Source: Topomyia yanbarensis (Eukaryota > Arthropoda > Insecta > Diptera > Culicidae). Taken from it: DNA of 64,000 nucleotides. The stretch lies in NCBI RefSeq assembly GCF_030247195.1, contig NC_080672.1:92328113-92392112 (forward strand). The letters run 5' to 3'. The position numbers and the translations under genes are program-made. Below are positions 55,441-64,000 of the stretch, piece by piece (position 1 is the stretch's first letter; every line of letters begins with the position of its first letter). The notes under the pieces are model-generated. The model worked only from the letters and a program-made list of their open reading frames with translations, was not told the DNA's origin and made no database searches.

Positions 55441-57730
55441 TAATTATGAAATTATATAATTATATATTATTATTGTATCTATTTGAAACAAAACAGGATT
55501 GAGCAATTTTTTGAAGTGATGTTCTTCGGCCACATTTTTTTTTGTTCCTGTTTGTGGGCCACCTATTTTATTAAAAATTCAAAGTAAAATCAAATTGCAG
55601 ACTACTGCTCAACCAACCAAGAACTATTACTCAATCAGCTATTCTTGAAATCATGGAATCCGAGTGAATTCATCGGAGATAACAATATTCCACTAGTTTC
55701 AATATTTATAAACCCTGAACCCACTGCCCGAATCTCGAAAACCTACCGCAAAAAGTCGATGACCTCGCTTTGGCGGCCGTCCGCTCGAATCAATCACCTC
55801 AGCTTTCCTTTTCCTCTAATTACAAGTTACCACGATACCTTTTATAATATATCAGCAGTTGCTTCCCTCCTAACCCAAGACCCTCCCTCCGTCTCTCCAT
55901 CCTTTCCTCGTCCAAGCACATACTGCAAGCCAAGTGCACTTTGCAAAACACCAATCAAAGGAACTGTCATCCAGCCATTTCTTCTCGGTCGCGCACACCA
56001 TCTTTTTCCGTTGGTTTCTCAGCCGGCAATTTTCCTGTAATTAAATTTATCGATTTTGTTCCTCCCCTCGCACGGCACTCGACTTGTTAAAGTCACAAAG
56101 TAACCCCGGGTGGAGAACGCGTATTTCCGTGCATATATGTGTTCCGTGCTTAGCGGCGAATCGGACACGGTTCAATAGGGGAGTAGGGCTGACTTAATTT
56201 TCACAATTTCTAATAGTCCTAATAGCAAACGCAAGGCAAGCTCTTCGGTAAGGCCCGGGTGGCGTTCGAGGCACCGTAAACAAATAAATATCGCCCAACT
56301 AATGTGATTCTTAAGTTATACTCGTAACATTCCGCCAAGACGGAACCATTTCGGTTTGATTCTTCGATGGAAATGAGAGGTTCTCCGAGGCAAGTGAACG
56401 AGGAATGCGAAACAAATCAATTCGGTGGCCTGTCTCTCTACGCGCGCAATGAAAGGAATATTCATGAGGGGAAAGGAATAAATTGTACCCCTTTCCTGTG
56501 CGATTGGGGACAACGGTTTTTAATTTGGGTAATTTCTGCCCGGTTAGCCGGTTCGAAGGGCTATTTTGGGATATTCAATTACCCGCTTTCACAAAAGTGA
56601 CCCATTTCCCATCAGAGTGATGATGCGCTCGGGTCGATGTTTACAAAACACTATCGAAATGCCAAATGGAGGAAATTGGCTCAACAGTGTTTACTATATA
56701 TGTGAGGAGGGAAAAAAATCGTTGCTTCTTAGGCCTACACGAGTGTGAGGTTGCATCATCGCTCGCCGGGACGACGACGACGACGGTCGGTTCTAGTTGA
56801 ATACCATTATTTATTCGGTGTCAGATATCCCACGCCACGCCATTAGCAGCAGCAGCAGCAAAGGGTCGTTTGCTGGTGAACGGGACCGGCCGGTCGGTCG
56901 GTCGGTTCTGAATGCGTTTGCGGAGGAAGTAATTGCTTTCAGCTACGGAGATGCTGCTCCGTCGATGATTTACATCCGCTCGATCTTGTTCGAGTAATCG
57001 TTGTGCCGTACTGTGAGGTCTATTTAACATTTGATCGCAATTGGAGTATTCGGTTGGTGCTCTCTTTTGGGAGTTGGCGTTCTGTGGGATTCGTGTTGTA
57101 TTTTTTGTCACATTGCGGGTTTGAAGGAAGAGACGAATTCGTTCAAATTGAGGGAGGAAGTTACTAATTGGATTATAGTGGAACGGAGTTGATACACGAT
57201 CTGGAGAGTTAGTTTTAGTTATGTAATTGTGACCAATAAGTTTAACTCTGATTCATCGATCCGAAATAGTTATAATTGCAAATTAAACAAATGCAAATGG
57301 TTGGTTCAATAGGTGACATGTTGAAAGTTTAAATTATGTGGGATTTCGTTTCTCGCTCATTCGCAGTACTTTTGAAATATTATCCCGTTTAAGCTTCTGA
57401 TATTTGGTTGAATGTCGTTTGGTCAAACGTTGTAGGTCAAGTTGTAGGCCATAACGTTGTGCGACCGAATAGCTGTTTTGTCGGATAGGTCATTTGCCTA
57501 AACTTATTTAAAAAGGGAAGATATAGTATTCCTATTTGATTTTATTTGAATTTTATTATTACGGTCCCAGGGTTGCGCGTTGACGATTCTTATATAAAAT
57601 TTGAACCTTTTTTACTTTTTTTTTGACAAATGTGGAAACTGCTGAATCTTGTCCAATGTTTTTGGCTTGATTCGTCAACTGACGTTAAGATATGAATAGG
57701 TGAGTGCTCAAAAAAACCTTTTTCTGTGTA
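55441..57730. other. GC-richer sequence without recognised gene
   Basis: 55640-57120 is C-rich then G-rich and lacks tandem repeats apart from a short (CAG)n at 56844-56860. The 131-codon frame at 55645-56040 and its neighbours have no known motif. Possible regulatory or unique DNA. Confidence 0.3.
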
Positions 57731-57790
57731 TCACTATGAATATCTTTCTAACGAGCTATAGATTGTTAAATTCGGAATATTACTAGAAAA
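57731..57790 (-). repeat. Fragment of the TG-microsatellite dispersed repeat
   Basis: 'tctttctaacgagctataga' and 'aatattactagaaaagt' resemble the inner part of 10546-11000. Confidence 0.4.
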
Positions 57791-57957
57791 GTTCTGAAAA
57801 TGTTTTGGCCAGGTCTATCGATACCTAATTTGCATCCTCCATGTTCTTGTGTAATACATTGTTATGTACTTTGCCATTTTGCATGGTTGTGCATTTCGGA
57901 TTTACAAGGTACTCCAATAGCCGGTTTCAGGATAAACTATGGCGTTTGTGTTTGGAC

Positions 57958-58062
57958 TTCGTCTCATCAGAATCCGACACTAACTTAGTGACAGGAGTAA
58001 TCTAGGGCCGGTTTGACGCAAGCTCCAAAAATGAAAACGCATCTTGTGTTTCTAAGCACTAA
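57958..58062 (+). repeat. Partial copy of the 54-kb fold-back
   Basis: 'gtctcatcagaatccgacac', 'ttagtgacagga' and 'gacgcaagctccaaaaatga' match 54457-54500 and the arms of the 54-kb element. Confidence 0.7.
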
Positions 58063-58659
58063 TTTAAAATGTATAAAAAAATACAAATTCATAAAATTTG
58101 CACAAATTTCAAAATTCTTATTTATAAAATTTCGAAATTTTGAAAACATGTAATTTATAATTTATAGCTGATATGTTATGGTATTGGTATGGAAAAGTCT
58201 GCTTTGGATTGGTTTGCCGGAGATGAGTTGGCAATCGGCTGACATGCTTTTTCCTCCCACGCAAAGTTTGGAATCTGTCTATCATGGGTGCATAACGTGG
58301 TTTGTTTAATAATAGTTCCGTGAATTATATGTTTTATAGTCAAATAGGATTCTCACCATAAGAACATCATTAGGAAAACTCGCGAAAAAGTTTCTCCAAG
58401 TATCTGATGTGAAGGATTCAACTTCTCCATATTGCGGCATGAATTAGATCAGAAGGGTCCTCGGTGGTAGGTCACATCTATGCTGTCATTTTTCATATAC
58501 ACGGAAATCTTAATTCCAACACTGTCACTTCCAACCACTTGTTTTAGGTTATTCTGCAAAATGAATCTATCTACTTTACCTAACATGTTGAATGATATCA
58601 GTACTGCATTGCGCAGGTGAAATTAGTTCTACTTCCTTTCTAAATCCAAAAATATCCTA

Positions 58660-58790
58660 CACCGTATTGCGCCGCCATGCCGCCACCGATTTTAGCAAAA
58701 CGGCGTCACGCGGATACGCCGCCGGTCAAAATCACACGAACACCGACGATAACGATATATTGCATCGGCGTACACCTCTAAATTTTATAG
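58660..58790 (-). repeat. GC-rich dispersed repeat
   Basis: 'cgccgccatgccgccaccga' and 'ggcgtcacgcggatacgccg' stand out in AT-rich DNA. I recognise this kind of sequence as a dispersed repeat of mosquito genomes, but cannot name the family. Confidence 0.45.
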
Positions 58791-59820
58791 ATTTATAAAT
58801 TTTGTGAATTTCATAAATTTTGTAAATTATTTAAATTTTATAAATTTCATAAATTATATTTTTTTTAGAAATATTGCAAATTTTACTCATTTTAAAAGTT
58901 TTACGCATTTTATGAATTTTATAAATTTCATTCATTTTACAAATGTTTCAAATTTTATGAATTCTGCATGTTTTATAAATCTTAAGATTTGTCTAAACCT
59001 CATAATTGCATGAATTTTATAAAATTGATAAATTCTATTAGCTTATTTTTTTTTAAATTTGATGATTGTTTATAAATTTTATATATTTTCTAAACATTCT
59101 AAATTTGATTTGAATTTTAGAATTTCTTTAAATATTGAATTTTATATATTTTTTTAAAAATTTCATTTATTAATTTTTTTTTGTAAATTTATTTGATTCT
59201 ATTGAGTAGATTTTATAAAATTTATCATTTTACAAATTTTTGGTGTTTGGGAATTTTATAAATTTTATTACTCAATAAATTTCATTTTTTCAAAATTTTT
59301 GTAACTAAATTTTTTAAATTTAATTAATTTTAAAAATTTTGAAAATTTTATGAATTCTAAGACTAAATTTTATAAATTTAATGATTTTATAAATTTATCA
59401 CATTTGAGAAGATTTCCATAAAAACTTTTAAATAGGGCTAATAAGATTTGTAATCAAACTTTTGTTTTGCTTATTTCTCTTAATTTATTATAATTTCACC
59501 ACAGAAAATGAATTTCATGACTTTTACAAAATTGATAAATTCAATGAATTTATTTTATATTTCAAATTTAATAATTTTTTATAAATTTAATGATTTTTAT
59601 GAACTTTCTAAAATTTGCATTTGCGCAAATTTTAGAATGTTATAGATTCAAATTTGATAGATTTTACAAATTTCAAATATTTATTATTTTAAAAATTTAA
59701 GGATTTCGGAATTTTATTAGCTAATAAATTTCATAATTTTTGAAAATCTATAGGAATAAATTTTACAAATCATAAATTTTGTATATGTTTCTAACGATAT
59801 TCAATTAGCAAGAGACTTAA
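58785..59820. repeat. AT-rich degenerate 9-bp repeat domain, left part
   Basis: Long run of 'ataaatttt', 'ataaatttc' and 'atgaatttt' nonamers with drift. The 69-codon frame rich in N, F and I (58804-59013) is a by-product. Confidence 0.8.
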
Positions 59821-60689
59821 AGTGAAGTATATTTTTCAATATTAAGAGCCATAGGGGAGAGCAAGGAGTTGAAGGAAGAATGTTTAGAAAAACGTGGAAA
59901 AGGGTCGAATGCGAATCACCTGAGTCTGCCGCATGTCCGGACGAGCGTAAAGTAACTTTGTACTTCATGCTATCGGAACCCTCGATTCCTCAGAAAATCG
60001 CAAGACTGTCGTGCATCTTCGTCGAACCGCTATTCTAAATGATCAATTTTGAGAGCTGAATTTAATTCTTTGTTTTTTGGGGAAAGAAGATACAACATGT
60101 TTCATTTTTTTTCCTTTGTCAAACAAAAATTATTATAATGTTAAAACCGTGAATAAAGCAACAAATAAAAGTGAAAAAACAAAAGAAAAAGTGTTTTGGA
60201 AAGCTTGAGGCTCCAATTTTATGGAATGATTTTTGTTTGGGTGAAAACACATATTTTCAAGACCACCACCTTTATGCGAAATCAGCGACGGGGCTATTCG
60301 GACCCCCTATTCCATCAACCACCGTTCAGCGGCTTGCGGCTGCGCACACCATTGCACACGCCACAGCAAAGAAAATGCATGATGTGCCAATCAACAGCTG
60401 TGACTAACCAGATGATGTTTTTGAGGTACATTTTATTTTTTTACTTCTTAAGGAGTTTCTGTAAAAAAAAATTCATAGGTAAAAATGATTCCATTATAAA
60501 AAAAATTTGTCTGAATTGCCCTGTAGGAAGGTTCGAATTACTCCTACATTGTAAAAGGGTGGAAAAACAAAGAGTTTTGCAAATCGTCGCCTAGCGCTGC
60601 CAAGGAGTTGTGTGAATGAACCTTTTATGGCACCAAAATGTAGCAGAGGTTTCAAACTAACAATAACCTTTGACCGGTAATTTTTTTGT
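59821..60689. other. Unique-looking island inside the AT-rich domain
   Basis: Contains a plus frame (60196-60594) with a small cysteine cluster, 'QRKCMMCQS' and later 'CLNCP' and 'LLHC'. This faintly recalls the C-terminal cysteine-rich domain of piggyBac-type transposases. The match is too weak to call. Confidence 0.25.
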
Positions 60690-63010
60690 CACTTATGTCC
60701 ACCTAAAAAGGCGATTTGCTTAGGTAGGTCCGAATAACCCTCTATATTTTATGAGTTTGACAAATTTTATAGTTATACAAATTTTATAAATTTTAAAAAT
60801 TTCATGAATTTCGTAATTTTTAAAAATTTCATAAATTTTATAAACTCCATAAATTTTATAAATTTTATCATTTTAAAAATTTCATAAATTTAATCAATTT
60901 TATAAGTTATTTTTTTAATGTCTTGGATTTTATAAATTATATATTTTATTTTTAAGTTAAAAATTTTATAAATTTGATTCATTTTATTGTTTTTAATTTG
61001 ATGAATTTTAGTAATCTTATATTATTCTGCGTGTTTTGTAAATTTGATAATTGTTAAAATTTTATTAATTTTGTGAATTTAAATATTTTATAAATTTGAT
61101 AAATTCTACATATTTTAATTTTTTGTTCAAATTTGAATTTTCAAAATTTTGAATTTTTTTTAAATTTAGATTTTTTTTTTGAATTTTTTTCACATATGTC
61201 CACCTAAAAAGGCGATTTGCTTAGGTAGGCCCGAATAGCCCCCTATATTTTATGAGTTTTAGAAATTTTATAGTTATACAAATTTTACATGCATTTCGTA
61301 ATTTTTAAAAATTTCATAAATTTTATAAACTCCATGAATTTTATAAATTTTATAAATTTCATAAATTTTATTATTTTAAAAATTTTATAAATTTTGTTCA
61401 TTTTACTATTGTTTTTAATTTTATGAATTTTAGTTATAATTTTAATATAAAAATTATTCTGCGTGTTTTGTAAATTTGATAATTTTTAACAATTTTATAA
61501 TTTTGTAAATTTTAATATTTTATAAATTTGATAAATTCTACATATTTTAATATTTTTTGTTCAAATTAGATAAATTTTATAAATTTTCAAAATATTGAAT
61601 TTTTTTAAAATTTAGATTTTTTTTGAATTTTTTTCACATATGTCCACCTAAAAAGGCGATTTGCTTAGGTAGGCCCGAATAGCCCCCTATATTTTATGAG
61701 TTTTAGAAATTTTATAGTTATACAAATTTTACATGCATTTCGTAATTTTTAAAAATTTCATAAATTTTATAAACTCCATGAATTTTATAAATTTTATAAA
61801 TTTCATAAATTTTATTATTTTAAAAATTTTATAAATTTTGTTCATTTTACTATTGTTTTTAATTTTATGAATTTTAGTTATAATTTTAATATAAAAATTA
61901 TTCTGCGTGTTTTGTAAATTTGATAATTTTTAACAATTTTATAATTTTGTAAATTTTAATATTTTATAAATTTGATAAATTCTACATATTTTAATATTTT
62001 TTGTTCAAATTAGATAAATTTTATAAATTTTCAAAATATTGAATTTTTTTAAAATTTAGATTTTTTTTGAATTTTTTTCACATATGTCCACCTAAAAAGG
62101 CGATTTGCTTAGGTAGGCCCGAATAGCCCCCTATATTTTATGAGTTTTAGAAATTTTATAGTTATACAAATTTTACATGCATTTCGTAATTTTTAAAAAT
62201 TTCATAAATTTTATAAACTCCATGAATTTTATAAATTTTATAAATTTCATAAATTTTATTATTTTAAAAATTTTATAAATTTTGTTCATTTTACTATTGT
62301 TTTTAATTTTATGAATTTTAGTTATAATTTTAATATAAAAATTATTCTGCGTGTTTTGTAAATTTGATAATTTTTAACAATTTAATAATTTTGTAAATTT
62401 TAATATTTTATAAATTTGATAAATTCTACATATTTTAATATTTTTTGTTCAAATTAGATAAATTTTATAAATTTTCAAAATATTGAATTTTTTTAAAATT
62501 TAGATTTTTTTTGAATTTTTTTCACATATGTCCACCTAAAAAGGCGATTTGCTTAGGTAGGTCCGAATAGCCCCCTATATTTTATAAGTTTTAGAAATTT
62601 TATAGTAATACAAATTTTATAAATTTTAACAATTTCATGCATTTCGTAATTTTTAAAAATTTCATAAATTTTATAAACTCCATAAATTTTATAAATTTCA
62701 TAAATTTTATTGTTTTAAAATTTTTATAAATTTAATTAATTTTATAGGTAATTTTTTTAAATTTCTTGCATTTTATAAATTATATATTTTATTTTTAAAT
62801 CAAAAATTTTATAAATTTTGTTCATTTTATTATTGTCTTTAATTTTATGAATCTTAATAATTTTATATTAGTCTGCGTGTTTTGTAAATTTTATAATTTT
62901 TAACAATTTTATTAATTTTGTGAATTTTTTTTCTGCATATTGTAGTTTTTTTGTCCAAATTTGATTAATTTTTTGAATTTTCAAAATTTTGATTTTTTTT
63001 AAATTTATAT
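60690..63010 (+). repeat. 444-bp higher-order tandem repeat
   Basis: The landmark 'cctaaaaaggcgatttgctt' occurs five times; the repeat start just before it falls at 60690, 61191, 61635, 62079 and 62523. The spacings are 501, 444, 444 and 444 bp. The three central units are almost identical; the first and last are diverged. Each unit is itself built of 9-bp AT-rich repeats plus this 65-bp GC-richer landmark. Confidence 0.95.
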
Positions 63011-63400
63011 TTTTTTGAATTGGGACTTCATTTTTTTTAATCTTCTATATTTTAGTTTTACATAAATTTCATAAATCTTCGATAAATTTTATAAATTTTC
63101 GTAATTTCGTGAATTTTATAAATTTTGTTAATTTTATAAATTTGATGATTTTTTTCAATTTCACATATTTTAGAAATTTAATGAATTTTAGAAATTTCCT
63201 AGATTTAATGAATTTCATAAATTTGTTAGATTTTGTGAATTTTTAGATGAATTTTATAAATGTCATTAATTTTATAATTTTAGTTTTATGAGTCAAATTT
63301 CACGAATGAAATTTGCAAATATTATAATTTTTTTGGATTTCGTTGCTTTTATAAATTTTATTAATTTTGTAAATTTTCTAGAAAATTAAGTGATTAGGTA
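63011..63400. repeat. AT-rich degenerate 9-bp repeat domain, right part
   Basis: Same 'ataaatttt' nonamer texture as 58785-59820; ends near 63390. Confidence 0.7.
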
Positions 63401-63482
63401 AGCCTATCGGATTACAAACTATGTAAGCTTTAGATAGTTAGATAGGGCTTGAGGGACACCTTGCGTGACTCACAACTTTCTT

Positions 63483-63568
63483 TTAGATAAACCTCTAACC
63501 CCAGTAGGGATCGAACCCAAGTAAGGTGCGTCCAAAGCAATCGATTTACCACTTTCGGTAGGTGCCTC
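63483..63568 (-). mobile_element. tRNA-derived SINE, diverged (minus strand)
   Basis: Reverse-complemented: decayed A-box 'ccgaaagtggtaaatcg', good B-box 'gggttcgatccc', then 'tggggttagaggtttatct', the same tail form as the SINE at 52126-52233. Confidence 0.65.
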
Positions 63569-64000
63569 GTTATAGATTTTAACAGGCGTTTTGTGCATTC
63601 TTTTATTGCGTTCGGTTCGAAAAGATGTAGTTATTGAACCAAGTTGATTTCAATGTCTGACATCTTGATTATGCGAATCTCTAAATATGAGATAACACTC
63701 ATTCCAAAGCCAATGATGAGCATAATAGATATTACGTTGAGTGTATTTTGCCGTACTTCTTGATTTGCTTGTTGTTTAACTTTATCTACACTAAGGTTTT
63801 AAATTAAAGACAAACGTATTACATTTTATTCCAGCACCACAATAATGTTCTACTTTTGTTCGAAATATTTTTATTGTGATTGCTTCATAGCTCAAAAAAT
63901 TCCGAGAAAAGGGATGATGTCGCTCCGTTCACCACCAATGAAGCTAATAAATATGATTTTCTATTTGTTTTACGATCGATACCCCCAAAATCACCTAGCA
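63569..64000. other. Unannotated sequence
   Basis: No gene or clear repeat seen up to the window end. Confidence 0.3.

Overview
This is eukaryotic, AT-rich, repeat-dominated intergenic or intronic DNA, almost certainly from an insect and most likely from a mosquito or close dipteran relative. The basis is: non-LTR retrotransposon remnants of the R1, I/LOA-like and Jockey/CR1-like types; tRNA-derived SINEs; MITEs with terminal inverted repeats; CA-rich dispersed repeats of a kind I recognise from mosquito genomes; and decayed replication-dependent histone H3 genes that keep the metazoan histone 3' stem-loop. I find no intact protein-coding host gene. Most long open frames are by-products of tandem repeats.

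Layout. 0-10.4 kb: two copies of a dispersed CA-tailed repeat (about 250-1390 and 9540-10400) bracket arrays of a 118-bp minisatellite in both orientations and a decayed R1-clade LINE (about 3.66-9.13 kb) with zinc-knuckle gag, endonuclease, reverse transcriptase and C-terminal zinc-finger remnants. 10.4-12 kb: MITE-like copies, including a 318-bp hAT-type MITE with TIRs and an 8-bp target duplication. 12.2-14.8 kb: a ruined histone H3 cluster on the minus strand, with four H3 ends, four stem-loops and repeated promoter-like blocks. 18.1-20.3 kb and 49.5-51.6 kb: two nearly identical copies of a 2.07-kb non-coding, poly(A)-tailed retroposon, each flanked by its own perfect target-site duplication (33 and 26 bp). 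A third, old copy lies at 23.4-25.95 kb and has been interrupted by a fold-back element and by a SINE. 26.2-27.6 kb: a deleted RNase H-bearing LINE. 32.0 kb: a strong candidate recursive splice site on the plus strand. 34.2-36.6 kb: a possible TIR-bounded element holding a roughly 120-bp tandem repeat. 38.1-39.0 kb: a large fold-back palindrome. 40.8-41.3 kb: a candidate non-coding 5' exon with a good splice donor. 44.6-46.25 kb: a very homogeneous 9-bp tandem array with an internal variant block, set in a repeat family whose other copy is at 36.65-37.4 kb. 54.1-55.4 kb: another fold-back and a Jockey/CR1-like RT fragment. 58.8-63.4 kb: an extremely AT-rich domain with 9-bp base periodicity and a 444-bp higher-order repeat.

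There are no operons or cooperating genes here. The window records nested transposition, tandem-repeat expansion and histone-gene decay. If the splice-like signals at 32.0 and 41.3 kb are real, part of the window belongs to the long introns of a plus-strand gene whose coding exons lie outside it.
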